64,000 nt of DNA from Microbacterium sp. HD4P20 (GTDB taxonomy: Bacteria > Actinomycetota > Actinomycetes > Actinomycetales > Microbacteriaceae), in NCBI RefSeq assembly GCF_019449275.2, contig NZ_JAHZQZ020000011.1:310001-374000 (forward strand), given 5' to 3'. Position 1 is the first letter of the stretch; every line of letters starts with the position of its first letter. Of the stretch, positions 15,912 to 24,047 are shown piece after piece. Below the pieces are notes generated by a model. The model was not told where the DNA came from. It was given only the letters and a program-made list of their open reading frames with translations, and searched no databases. Position numbers and translations under genes: made by a program.

Positions 15912-17648
15912 ATGGGTGATCTCTTCGACGGCTACGGCTCCACGCTGGCGCCTCGAAAGACGCCCTCGGGCATCCCGGCCTTCGACGAGATGTTCGGAGC
16001 CCCGGCTCATTCCGGTGCGGCGGCCGAGTCGCGCACTGCCTATCGGGAGCTCTATCAGGCCCTCGCTCAGATGACGCAGGAGGAGCTGCGGGGCCGCACC
16101 GACTCGCTGGCCAGCTCGTATCTCGCCCAGGGCGTCACGTTCGACTTCGCCGGCGAGGAGCGACCGTTCCCACTGGATGCCGTGCCGCGCGTGATCGCGT
16201 ACGACGAGTGGTCCCGCATCGAGGCGGGCGTCAAGCAGCGCGTGCGCGCGCTCGAGGCCTTCCTCGACGACGCGTACGGTCGTCAGCATTGCGTGCGCGA
16301 TGAGGTGCTGCCGGCCGGGTTGATCTCGAGTTCGCAGTACTTCTACCGCCAGGCCGCCGGCATCCACTCCGCCAACGGCGTGCGCATCCAGGTGTCGGGA
16401 ATCGACCTCATCCGCGACGAGAACGGCGAGATGCGGGTGCTCGAAGACAACGTGCGCGTGCCGTCGGGCGTCAGCTACGTCATCTCGAACCGCCGCGTCA
16501 TGGCCCAGACGCTGCCGGAGCTGTTCGTGTCGATGCGCGTGCGACCGGTCGGGGACTACCCGAACAAGCTCCTCGCCGCCCTCCGCGCCTCGGCCCCCGC
16601 CGGCATCGAAGAGCCCAACGTCGTCGTCCTGACGCCCGGGGTGTACAACTCCGCCTACTTCGAGCACACGCTGCTGGCCCGGCTGATGGGCGTCGAGCTC
16701 GTCGAAGGACGCGACCTGCTGTGCGTCGGTGGCAAGGTGTTCATGCGCACGACCCGCGGTCCCCAGCGCGTCGACGTGATCTATCGTCGCGTCGACGATG
16801 AGTTCCTGGATCCGCTCCAGTTCCGCGCCGACTCGATGCTCGGGGCCCCTGGACTCATGCTGGCCGCCCGCCTGGGCAACGTCACGATCGCGAACGCCGT
16901 GGGCAACGGCGTGGCCGACGACAAGCTGCTCTACACATACGTGCCCGAGCTGATCCGCTACTACCTGGCCGAGGAGCCCATCCTCAAGAACGTCGACACG
17001 TGGCGGCTGGAAGACCCGGGCGCGCTGGAGGAAGTCCTCGACCGCCTGGACGAGCTCGTGGTGAAGCCCGTCGACGGCTCGGGCGGCAAGGGACTGGTGG
17101 TGGGGCCGGATGCCTCTCCGTCAGAGCTCGAGAAGCTCAGGCAGCAGCTGCTCGCCGATCCACGCGGCTGGATCGCGCAGCCGGTGGTGATGCTCTCGAC
17201 CATCCCGACCCTCGTCGAGGACGGCATGCGTCCGCGGCACGCCGATCTGCGCCCGTTCGCCGTCAACGATGGCGAGGACGTCTGGGTGCTGCCCGGTGGG
17301 CTGACCCGCGTCGCCCTCCCCGAAGGGCAGCTGGTCGTCAACTCCAGCCAGGGCGGCGGCTCGAAGGACACATGGGTCATCGGCGGCTCCGCGCCCGGCC
17401 ACGTCGAGTACGGACAGGGCCACGGTGTGTCCGGCCTCGTCGCCGACCAGGCCGCGACGGTGACCGCCGCGATCCCGGTCATCTACGACCCGCAGTCCGA
17501 GCCGACGCACTCGCCCCACGACCGCCCCCGCACCCCCGTCGAGCAGGCTGAGCAGCAGCAGCAGGCCGAGCAGCAGCAGCCCGCGCAGCAGCGCCAGGCC
17601 GCGGCATCCGTCTCCCCTCGCGATCGGGAAGGCGGAGAGTCGTGCTGA
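15912..17648 (+). CDS. Circularly permuted ATP-grasp protein
   Basis: This is a 578-residue protein of the circularly permuted ATP-grasp type (DUF404/DUF407), a predicted amidoligase. Markers are GIDLIRDENGEMRVLEDNVR with the acidic metal-binding residues (near 165-185), LVKPVDGSGGKGLVVGPDAS-like nucleotide loop (near 378-395, read VVKPVDGSGGKGLVVGP) and PFAVNDGEDVWVLPGGLTRV near 455. The extreme C-terminus is rich in Gln (QAEQQQQAEQQQPAQQRQ), which is not usual for the core family. It overlaps the alpha-E gene by 7 bp. The trio ATP-grasp, alpha-E, transglutaminase is a conserved module predicted to make or process a peptide-like product; its substrate is unknown. Confidence 0.92.
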   Translation: MGDLFDGYGSTLAPRKTPSGIPAFDEMFGAPAHSGAAAESRTAYRELYQALAQMTQEELRGRTDSLASSYLAQGVTFDFAGEERPFPLDAVPRVIAYDEWSRIEAGVKQRVRALEAFLDDAYGRQHCVRDEVLPAGLISSSQYFYRQAAGIHSANGVRIQVSGIDLIRDENGEMRVLEDNVRVPSGVSYVISNRRVMAQTLPELFVSMRVRPVGDYPNKLLAALRASAPAGIEEPNVVVLTPGVYNSAYFEHTLLARLMGVELVEGRDLLCVGGKVFMRTTRGPQRVDVIYRRVDDEFLDPLQFRADSMLGAPGLMLAARLGNVTIANAVGNGVADDKLLYTYVPELIRYYLAEEPILKNVDTWRLEDPGALEEVLDRLDELVVKPVDGSGGKGLVVGPDASPSELEKLRQQLLADPRGWIAQPVVMLSTIPTLVEDGMRPRHADLRPFAVNDGEDVWVLPGGLTRVALPEGQLVVNSSQGGGSKDTWVIGGSAPGHVEYGQGHGVSGLVADQAATVTAAIPVIYDPQSEPTHSPHDRPRTPVEQAEQQQQAEQQQPAQQRQAAASVSPRDREGGESC

Positions 17649-18574
17649 GCCGCATCGCCGAGAGTCTGTTCTGGATCGGGCGCTACATCGAGCGCAGTGA
17701 CGGCACCGCCCGCATCCTCGACGTGCACCTGCAGCTGCTGCTGGAAGACCCGTGGATCGACGAAGACACCGCGTGCCGGTCGCTGCTGAGCGTGATGGGC
17801 TCGCTGCCGCCCGAGGGCGTCGATCAGGTGCGCCGCGAGGACGTGCTCGCGCGGCTGGCCGTGGACCGTCTCAACCCGTCGAGCATCGCGTACGCGCTCA
17901 CCGCGGCGCGCGAGAACGCTCGCCGGGCCCGCGAGATCGTCTCGACGGAACTGTGGGAGACGATCAACACGACGAGCGCCCGGATGCCGCGGCGCCTGCA
18001 GAACGACCGCGTGCACGAGTTCTTCCAGTGGGTGCGCGAGCGTGCGGCGCTCGCGGTGGGCATCGTGGACTCGTCCACCAGCCGTGACGAGGCCTGGCAG
18101 TTCTTCACGCTGGGGCGCAGCATCGAGCGCACCGACATGACGGCACGGCTGCTGGCGACGCGATCACTGACCGAGGCATCCGGGCCCTCCTGGACCACCA
18201 TCCTGAGATCGTGCGGCGCGTACGAGGCGTACCTGCGGACGTATCGCGGCATGCCGAGCGCGCGCAACGCGGCGGAGTTCCTGCTGCTGGACCGGCTGTT
18301 CCCGCGCTCGATCATCTACTCGATCCAGCGCGCCGAGGAATGCATGAGTGCGATCGATCCCCGCGCCGACCGCGTCGGGCACTCCAACACCGTGCTGCGC
18401 GCCCTCGGACAGATCCGCAACGACCTCGAGTACCGGCCGATCTCCGAGATCCTGAACGAGCTCCCTCAGCACATGCAGCGCGTGCAGACGGTCAGCCGCG
18501 AGGCGTCGGAGGCGGTCCGCAGCCGGTTCTTCCCGACGCAGGCCGAGCCCAGCTGGATCGGAGAGGTCTCATGA
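17642..18574 (+). CDS. Alpha-E domain protein (DUF403)
   Basis: This is an all-alpha protein of 310 residues starting at GTG 17642, inside the end of the ATP-grasp gene. MLSRIAESLFWIGRYIERSD is the diagnostic N-terminus of the alpha-E family, and the second copy of that pattern appears as WQFFTLGRSIERTDMTARLL near residue 160. The family always travels with the permuted ATP-grasp and transglutaminase-like proteins; its biochemical role is unknown. The stop overlaps an ATG at 18571 that opens a 20-codon frame leading exactly to the transglutaminase start. Confidence 0.92.
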   Translation: MLSRIAESLFWIGRYIERSDGTARILDVHLQLLLEDPWIDEDTACRSLLSVMGSLPPEGVDQVRREDVLARLAVDRLNPSSIAYALTAARENARRAREIVSTELWETINTTSARMPRRLQNDRVHEFFQWVRERAALAVGIVDSSTSRDEAWQFFTLGRSIERTDMTARLLATRSLTEASGPSWTTILRSCGAYEAYLRTYRGMPSARNAAEFLLLDRLFPRSIIYSIQRAEECMSAIDPRADRVGHSNTVLRALGQIRNDLEYRPISEILNELPQHMQRVQTVSREASEAVRSRFFPTQAEPSWIGEVS

Positions 18575-18633
18575 TGGATCGACAGGCTCCCCACCCGGCG
18601 GGTCGCGCGCGCAGGCGGGAGCGCAGCTCATGA
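18571..18633 (+). CDS. Possible 20-codon relay ORF between alpha-E and transglutaminase genes
   Basis: ATG 18571 overlaps the alpha-E stop (ATGA) and the frame ends at TGA 18633, overlapping the next ATG at 18630 (ATGA again). The predicted peptide, MMDRQAPHPAGRARRRERSS, is very basic. It may serve only for translational coupling of the flanking genes, or be chance. No independent ribosome-binding site is needed if it is coupled. Confidence 0.35.
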   Translation: MMDRQAPHPAGRARRRERSS

Positions 18634-19475
18634 AGAGACTCCGCATCGAGCACCAGACCGGTTTCTCTTACCAGGGCGACGCTACCGCGTCCTACAACGA
18701 GGCACGGATGCTGCCGGGCTCGACCGACAGCCAGTTCGTGCTCAACTCGTCGCTCGACATCGAACCGTCGACGTCGGTCAACCAGTACGTCGACTACTTC
18801 GGCACGCGTGTCGCCGCCTTCGACGTGCTCTCGCCGCACTCGGCGCTGACGATCACCGCGCGATCCCTCGTCGAGGTGCGACCGCGGCCCCTCGAGCACA
18901 TCGACCTCTCGTGGGAGGCGCTCGCCCGAGAGGCCGGCCGTTCGATCGAGACCGTCGAGCAGCTCTCTCAGACCCGCCGCACCCGCCCGCATCCCGAGGT
19001 CGCCGAACTCGCCCGGTCGATTGCTTCCCAGCACGATCACCCGGGACGTGCAGCCCACGCGATCGCCGTCGCCGTCGGCGACGCCGTCGAGTACATGCAC
19101 GGCATCACCGGAGTGCACTCGACGGCGAGCGAGGCGTGGGACGCACGCAAAGGCGTGTGCCAGGACCTCGCCCACATCACCCTCGGCGCCCTGCGCGAGG
19201 TCGGCATCCCGGCGCGCTACGTCTCGGGGTATCTGCACCCGCGCCCCTCGGCCGAGGTCGGCGAGGCGGTGACGGGAGAATCGCACGCGTGGGTCGAATG
19301 GTTCTCGGGGGAGTGGCAGGGCTTCGACCCCACGAACAACATCGAGATCGGCGACCGGCACGTGCTGGTCGGCCGCGGTCGCGACTACAACGACGTGCCG
19401 CCGCTGCGCGGTGTGTATGCGGGCCCGTTCAAGAGCAGCCTGCACGTGAAGGTGACCATCACACGCGAGGCGTAG
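18630..19475 (+). CDS. Transglutaminase-like protein
   Basis: This is a cytoplasmic 281-residue protein. A bacterial transglutaminase-like N-terminal beta domain (LRIEHQTGFSYQGDATASYN) precedes a papain-like core. The catalytic triad is visible: Cys in ARKGVCQDLAHITLGALREV, His in GESHAWVEWFSGEW and Asp in GFDPTNNIEIGDRHVLVGRG. These proteins probably act as peptidases or transacylases on the product of the ATP-grasp enzyme. The start at 18630 follows GGGAGCG and overlaps the mini-ORF stop. It is the last gene of the three-gene module. Confidence 0.92.
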   Translation: MKRLRIEHQTGFSYQGDATASYNEARMLPGSTDSQFVLNSSLDIEPSTSVNQYVDYFGTRVAAFDVLSPHSALTITARSLVEVRPRPLEHIDLSWEALAREAGRSIETVEQLSQTRRTRPHPEVAELARSIASQHDHPGRAAHAIAVAVGDAVEYMHGITGVHSTASEAWDARKGVCQDLAHITLGALREVGIPARYVSGYLHPRPSAEVGEAVTGESHAWVEWFSGEWQGFDPTNNIEIGDRHVLVGRGRDYNDVPPLRGVYAGPFKSSLHVKVTITREA

Positions 19476-19524
19476 CCGAGCGGTGGGGCTGTCGCCGCCG
19501 ACCCGATCGATCTACGGTGGGGTC

Positions 19525-19671
19525 ATGGACCAGCGCCGAGCCGACGATCAGCCCGCCGAGGACGACAACCCGACCGGCGGCGACGAGCGGACCGAGGACG
19601 AGCTCGAGGCCGACAACCCGGTCGAGGAGGACACCCTCAAGACGCTCGATCCCGACAGCCCGCCGGCCTGA
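19525..19671 (+). CDS. Small acidic hypothetical protein
   Basis: This is a 48-residue, highly acidic, probably disordered protein rich in Asp, Glu and Pro (DDQPAEDDNPTGGDERTEDE). It lies 49 bp after the transglutaminase gene, with GGTGGGG before the ATG. The acidic composition and normal codon use suggest a real gene, but no family or function is recognised. It is convergent with the LacI gene at 19684. Confidence 0.5.
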   Translation: MDQRRADDQPAEDDNPTGGDERTEDELEADNPVEEDTLKTLDPDSPPA

Positions 19672-19683
19672 GCGGCCGCGAGG

Positions 19684-20685
19684 TCACTCGCGCGGGGCCG
19701 CCGTCGAACGGCGCACTTCGAGGCGCGGCTGGAAGACCACGTCGTGGTCGGGTGTCGAGCCCTCGATGAGTGCCCGCATCCGTCCCCACGCGAGCGCGCC
19801 CAGCACTTCGTGGGGTACGGATGCCGTCGTCAGCGACGGCGACATGAAGCGGGCGAAGGGGATGTCGTCGAATCCGGTGACCGACATGTCGCCCGGGACG
19901 CTCACGCCGCGTTCCACGAGTCCGTGGACTAGGCCCACCGCGACGAGGTCGTTGAACGCGAGGACCGCGGTGGCGCGCGTGCGCAGCAGCGGGCCGACGG
20001 CGGTGAGGCCGTGCTCGCTTCCCGCGCCGCCGGGCACCCGCTCGACGGTGATGCCCTTGGCCGACTCCTGGAAGTCGGCCAGGCCCCGCAGTCGCTTCTC
20101 GTTGGCGACGCCGGCCGGTCCTTCGACGTACGCGAGCCGGCGATGACCCAGCGAGTGGAGGTGACGCGCGAGGGCTTCGAAGCCGCCGCGCGAGTCGACC
20201 GACAGCGTCGGCGCCGTCACCGAAGAACTCGAGCGGTTCATGAGCACCACCGGACCCAGGGTCTCCGTCGCCCGCACGAGGGCGTCCTCGGCCATGCGGG
20301 GCGCGCACAGCACGAGCGCGTCGCACCGGCGGCGGATCTCGGCAGCGAGGAGCGGCTCGTCATCGGCGGACTCCGCGGAGTCGGCGACCAGAACGCGGTA
20401 GCCCTCTTCGCCGGCCGCCTTGCTCAGTCCCGAGAGCACCGCCTGGAACGAGGGGTTGGCGAGGTCGGGCACGAGGAACCCGATCGCGTTGGTCTGGCCG
20501 AGCGCGAAGCTGCGCGCCAGGTGATTGGGCGAGTACTCCAGTTCGCGAGCGGATGCCCGAACCCGATCGGCGATCTTCGGCTCACCCAGGAAGCGGTCGT
20601 TCATGACGCGCGACACGGTGGCCGGTGAGACACCGGCATGCTGCGCCACCTCGGCGATCGTCGTCGCCCTGGTGCGTCTGATCAC
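19684..20685 (-). CDS. LacI family regulator (GH5 regulon)
   Basis: This is a 333-residue LacI repressor. The HTH reads TTIAEVAQHAGVSPATVSRV (about 5-25), the hinge is SPNHLARSFALGQTNAIG, and the effector domain has AVLAFNDLVAVGLVHGLVER and SVTGFDDIPFARFMSPSLTT. I chose the GTG at 20685, with AAAGGGG five bases upstream; a TTG at 20703 would add six residues. A GAAACCGCTTTC palindrome at 20753-20764 lies upstream, and similar sites precede the divergent GH5 gene and both halves of the importer locus. It is probably the repressor of all four transcription units; the ligand would be a GH5 product. Confidence 0.92.
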   Translation of the reverse strand: MIRRTRATTIAEVAQHAGVSPATVSRVMNDRFLGEPKIADRVRASARELEYSPNHLARSFALGQTNAIGFLVPDLANPSFQAVLSGLSKAAGEEGYRVLVADSAESADDEPLLAAEIRRRCDALVLCAPRMAEDALVRATETLGPVVLMNRSSSSVTAPTLSVDSRGGFEALARHLHSLGHRRLAYVEGPAGVANEKRLRGLADFQESAKGITVERVPGGAGSEHGLTAVGPLLRTRATAVLAFNDLVAVGLVHGLVERGVSVPGDMSVTGFDDIPFARFMSPSLTTASVPHEVLGALAWGRMRALIEGSTPDHDVVFQPRLEVRRSTAAPRE

Positions 20686-20752
20686 GCGTGCCCCTTTCCG
20701 CAAATGCCGACGGCCGCGCTCGCGGCGTCAGCCTGATCCATCCTACGGGTGC

Positions 20753-20764
20753 GAAACCGCTTTC
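20753..20764. promoter_or_regulatory. LacI operator near the GH5-regulon lacI
   Basis: GAAACCGCTTTC is a dyad of the class also found at 25447-25458 (identical) and 25613-25624 (its reverse complement). It lies 67 bp upstream of the lacI GTG and probably mediates autoregulation. Confidence 0.7.
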
Positions 20765-20819
20765 AGCCGTAATCACCGCGGCACAGATGTCCATTGAGGT
20801 CGAATTGGCGCGCCGCGGA

Positions 20820-20831
20820 GAAAGCGATTTC
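20820..20831. promoter_or_regulatory. LacI operator upstream of GH5
   Basis: GAAAGCGATTTC lies 15 bp before the GH5 start and is one base off the GAAAGCGGTTTC form. Centre-to-centre distance to the site at 20753 is 67 bp, so looping between the two is possible. Confidence 0.65.
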
Positions 20832-20846
20832 TTGTAGGGTGAGCCC

Positions 20847-22244
20847 ATGAGCGATCTCGACTTCCTCTCCGTCCGCGGCACCGCCCTGGCGGGCCCCAGT
20901 GGCGAGCCGGTCCGTCTGACCGGCGTGGGCCTCGGCGGCTGGATGAACATGGAGAACTTCATCACCGGCTACCCCGGCAACGAAGAGACCATCCGCCGGC
21001 TGCTGCTGGGTCGCATGGGCCGCGAGGCGTACGACGCGTTCTTCGAGGCCTTCACGCAGGACTTCTTCGACGAAGCGGATGCCGCACACCTGGCCTCGCT
21101 CGGACTGAACAGCGTGCGCATCCCATTCAACTACCGGCATTTCGAGGACGACGACGCCCCGTTCCAGCTCAAGGAGGAGGGCTTCGCGCGCCTCGACCGC
21201 GTCGTGACCCTGCTCGCTCGTCACGGCATCTACTCGATCCTCGATCTTCACGCGCTCCCTGGCCGGCAGAACCAGCACTGGCACAGCGACAACCCCACCC
21301 ACATCGCGGACTTCTGGAACCAGCGCCACTTCCAAGACCGGGTGGTGCACCTGTGGGAGGCGCTCGCCGACCGGTTCAAGGACCGACCCGAGGTGGCGGG
21401 GTACAACCCCATCAACGAACCCAGCGATCCCTCGGGCGAAGTGCTGCCCGTCTTCTACGAGCGGCTGGAACGAGCGATCCGCGCGGTCGATTCGCGCCAC
21501 GTGCTGTTCCTCGACGGCAACCGGTACTCGACCGACTTCTCGCTCCTGGACGCGCGCGCCGAGCCGATGGAGAACACGGTGTACACCGCGCACGACTACG
21601 CCCTGCCGGGCATCACCAGCGCGACCGCCTATCCCGGCCTCACCCGCGGTGAGTACTTCGACCGCGCGGTCGTGGAGCAGACCTTCCTGCGCCGCACCGA
21701 ATACATGCGGCGCACCGGCACGCCGATCTGGATCGGCGAATTCGGCCCGGTGTATTCGCAGGACCGATCGCAGGATCCCTGGCGCTTGCGCCTCCTGCAG
21801 GACCAGCTCGAGATCTACCGCGAGCACGGTGCGAGCTGGGCGCTGTGGACGTACAAGGACATCGGGCTGCAGGGGCTCATGACGGTGTCGCCCGACAGCC
21901 CCTACCTCGGACTCATCGGCGACGTGGTCGAGAAGAAGCAGCGCCTCGGCGTGGATTCGTGGGGCGGATCGGATGCCGGCATCCGAGACGTGATCGACCC
22001 GATCGACGCGCTCTTCGCCCGCGAGTTCCCCGGCTACGCGCCCTACCCGTGGGGCCGGCAGCCGCACATCGCGGTGCTCGTGCGCCACATCCTGCTGGCG
22101 GAGCCGCTGGCCGAGCAGTTCGCCGACAGGTTCCGCGGCATCGACCTCGAGCGGGCACGCGAGCTCGCGGCATCCTTTCGGTACGACGCGTGCGACGAGC
22201 GCGTCGGGCTCTCGGACGTGCTGCGCGCGCACCTGCGCGGGTGA
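20847..22244 (+). CDS. Cytoplasmic glycoside hydrolase family 5
   Basis: This is a 465-residue TIM-barrel glycosidase without a signal peptide. GH5 features are the N-terminal LTGVGLGGWMNMENFITG, NSVRIPFNYRHFE, LDLHALPGRQNQHWHS, the acid/base Glu191 in GYNPINEPSDP and the nucleophile Glu298 in WIGEFGPVYS. A C-terminal region of about 140 residues after the barrel is longer than in classical cellulases. It should hydrolyse imported beta-glycans such as beta-glucan or mannan oligosaccharides; the exact linkage cannot be read from sequence. AGGGTGAG precedes the ATG. It is divergent from lacI and convergent with the glycosidase at 22284. Confidence 0.88.
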   Translation: MSDLDFLSVRGTALAGPSGEPVRLTGVGLGGWMNMENFITGYPGNEETIRRLLLGRMGREAYDAFFEAFTQDFFDEADAAHLASLGLNSVRIPFNYRHFEDDDAPFQLKEEGFARLDRVVTLLARHGIYSILDLHALPGRQNQHWHSDNPTHIADFWNQRHFQDRVVHLWEALADRFKDRPEVAGYNPINEPSDPSGEVLPVFYERLERAIRAVDSRHVLFLDGNRYSTDFSLLDARAEPMENTVYTAHDYALPGITSATAYPGLTRGEYFDRAVVEQTFLRRTEYMRRTGTPIWIGEFGPVYSQDRSQDPWRLRLLQDQLEIYREHGASWALWTYKDIGLQGLMTVSPDSPYLGLIGDVVEKKQRLGVDSWGGSDAGIRDVIDPIDALFAREFPGYAPYPWGRQPHIAVLVRHILLAEPLAEQFADRFRGIDLERARELAASFRYDACDERVGLSDVLRAHLRG

Positions 22245-22283
22245 GGCTCGGTCGCGGACGGACCGGGTCGCCCCTGCGCGTCC

Positions 22284-23933
22284 TCAGAACTGCGGCGGCG
22301 TGAAGCCGGGCGTGATGCGCGCGGTCACGCGACCCGAGTCGAGGGCGGCGCGGTCGTTGGGGCCGAGCGAGAGGGCGAGGCTCGAGGCATCCGTCCGCAG
22401 CTCGCCCGCCACGCTCGCCGGCGACAGTCCGACGACCATCGCGACAGCACCGTCGGCATCGGCCACCACGCGCCAGCCCCGCGGGAACCGCAGCCACGGC
22501 TCGCCGTCGCGGTACACCTGCACGGTCGCATCGTCGGCGGCGAGTTCGTAGCGGATGCCGCGCACCACGCGCGCCGCCGCGACCGCGCGCGCCGACTGCC
22601 CGTGCTCGAGCCTCGTGGGCGCGAGCCCGCTGAACCACACCTCGCCGTCGGGGCGGGGCAGGATGCCGCAGTCGCGCTCGAGGGCGTCGAGCAGCCACAG
22701 CATCGCGGGTGAGTACTTCTCGGTGTAGCCGGCATCGCCCGACCACGGATCCAGGCACTGCGGAAAGCGGTCGTGGCCGGCGACGGCCCCGAGCACGCTG
22801 CGGTGCACGAGTGCGAGCTCGGCGACGCGGTCGTGGGCCTCGAACGCGTGCGCCGCCCGCACGAGCGTGAGGAAGTTCACCGGGCCCGCCCACGAGTTGC
22901 GCGTGTGGTCGCCGTCGAAGCGCGGATCATCCATCGCGATCGAGGTGAAGCCGCCCTGCGACAGGAAACGGCGGGTGCTCATGAGGTGGTGATCCAGCGC
23001 CTGCGCGAAGAGCCGGTCGTCGCCGATCTCGCACGCCAGCACGCGCAGCAGCACGTCGGAGTTGAGCCGCAGGTGCGCCCCGTCGGCGCGGCGGTCGTAG
23101 AAGAGACCGTCGGACTCGTCGAAGCACTGCGCGAAGAGGGCGGCGCGGGATGCCTCGGCCCTCGCCCGCCACGGCTCGGGACGCTCGCCGAGCTCTGCCG
23201 CGATCCGGGCCAGATACGACCGCTGCACCGCGACGTTCGCCGTCAGATCCGGCGCGATGAAGGGGAGTCCGGGCACTTCGGGGTCGAAGCGGGCGGCGTC
23301 GCCCTCGAAGCAGCGGTCGGGGATGTGCCAGAAACGCGGCGATAGATCATGGCCGGTGTCGAAGGTGCAGAACGCCTCGACGGCGCCGGTGCGCCGCGTG
23401 TCGCGGTGCTCGGCGAGCCACGCGTCGTTGCGCGCCATCGCGCCATACATACGGGCGAGGTACGCACGGTCTCGCTCGCCCTCGCGGCCGGTCAGCAGGT
23501 AGTGGTTCCACACGCCTCGGGCCAGCGGCGTGACGGTCTGGATCTGCGAGTACGCTGGCCCGGCATCGGTCACCTTGTACGGAAGCAGTCCGTCGGCACG
23601 CTGGTGTTCGGCGAAGAGCAGGTGCGTGGTGCGCGTGACCGACGGCGCGAACCTGTCGAGCAGCTCCGCGCTGATCGTCGCGGTGCTCTCGAGCCACGCA
23701 CCGTGGTAGACCCCGCCCTCGTGGAGCGCCGGAGCGCCGAGCATCGGGCTCACGCATTCGGCCAGCTCGGTGAGGGCGCGGTGCCAGCGGTCCTCGAGAC
23801 CTCCGCCGACCGCCGCGAACCTGACGCCCGCGCGCGTCAGGTCGCCATGGAGCGGATGCCCCTTCCCGATGCCCGCCCGCGCGAGCGGGTCGTTCGTGCG
23901 CAGCCGTGCGAGCGCCTCGTCGATCGCCGTCAT
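22284..23933 (-). CDS. (Alpha/alpha)6-barrel glycosidase-like protein (MGH1/trehalase-like)
   Basis: This is a 549-residue cytoplasmic protein resembling MGH1-like and trehalase/GH63-type alpha-barrel hydrolases. Suggestive segments are GGVYHGAWLESTATISAELL, LLPYKVTDAGPAYSQIQTVT, DTRRTGAVEAFCTFDTGHDL, NSWAGPVNFLTLVRA and GDAGYTEKYSPAMLWLLDAL, followed by a C-terminal beta domain. Substrate is unknown. It follows the binding-protein gene on the minus strand with a 114-bp gap containing a perfect palindrome, so it is probably the second gene of that operon. I am fairly sure of the fold class, not of the family number. Confidence 0.72.
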   Translation of the reverse strand: MTAIDEALARLRTNDPLARAGIGKGHPLHGDLTRAGVRFAAVGGGLEDRWHRALTELAECVSPMLGAPALHEGGVYHGAWLESTATISAELLDRFAPSVTRTTHLLFAEHQRADGLLPYKVTDAGPAYSQIQTVTPLARGVWNHYLLTGREGERDRAYLARMYGAMARNDAWLAEHRDTRRTGAVEAFCTFDTGHDLSPRFWHIPDRCFEGDAARFDPEVPGLPFIAPDLTANVAVQRSYLARIAAELGERPEPWRARAEASRAALFAQCFDESDGLFYDRRADGAHLRLNSDVLLRVLACEIGDDRLFAQALDHHLMSTRRFLSQGGFTSIAMDDPRFDGDHTRNSWAGPVNFLTLVRAAHAFEAHDRVAELALVHRSVLGAVAGHDRFPQCLDPWSGDAGYTEKYSPAMLWLLDALERDCGILPRPDGEVWFSGLAPTRLEHGQSARAVAAARVVRGIRYELAADDATVQVYRDGEPWLRFPRGWRVVADADGAVAMVVGLSPASVAGELRTDASSLALSLGPNDRAALDSGRVTARITPGFTPPQF

Positions 23934-24000
23934 CGTCGCCTCCGTCGTGCCGGGAGAACCGGTGGATTTGCGCCGCCGGGCCGCGGCATCCGTTCATGAA

Positions 24001-24032
24001 CGTGGGCGGCTCCGCATGCGGAGCCGCCCACG
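24001..24032. terminator. Perfect 32-bp palindrome after the binding-protein gene
   Basis: CGTGGGCGGCTCCGCA (24001-24016) is followed directly by its exact complement (24017-24032). It forms a strong hairpin 16 bp after the stop of the minus-strand binding-protein gene and before the glycosidase gene. It probably attenuates transcription or protects the upstream message. It matches the position of hairpins after the other binding-protein genes. Confidence 0.7.
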
Positions 24033-24047
24033 ATGCTGGCCCTGTGG

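Noticed and set aside
17555..17605. CAG-rich tract as a CRISPR-like or mobile repeat
   Set aside because: It is an in-frame Gln-rich coding tail of the ATP-grasp gene with no spacers or direct-repeat structure.
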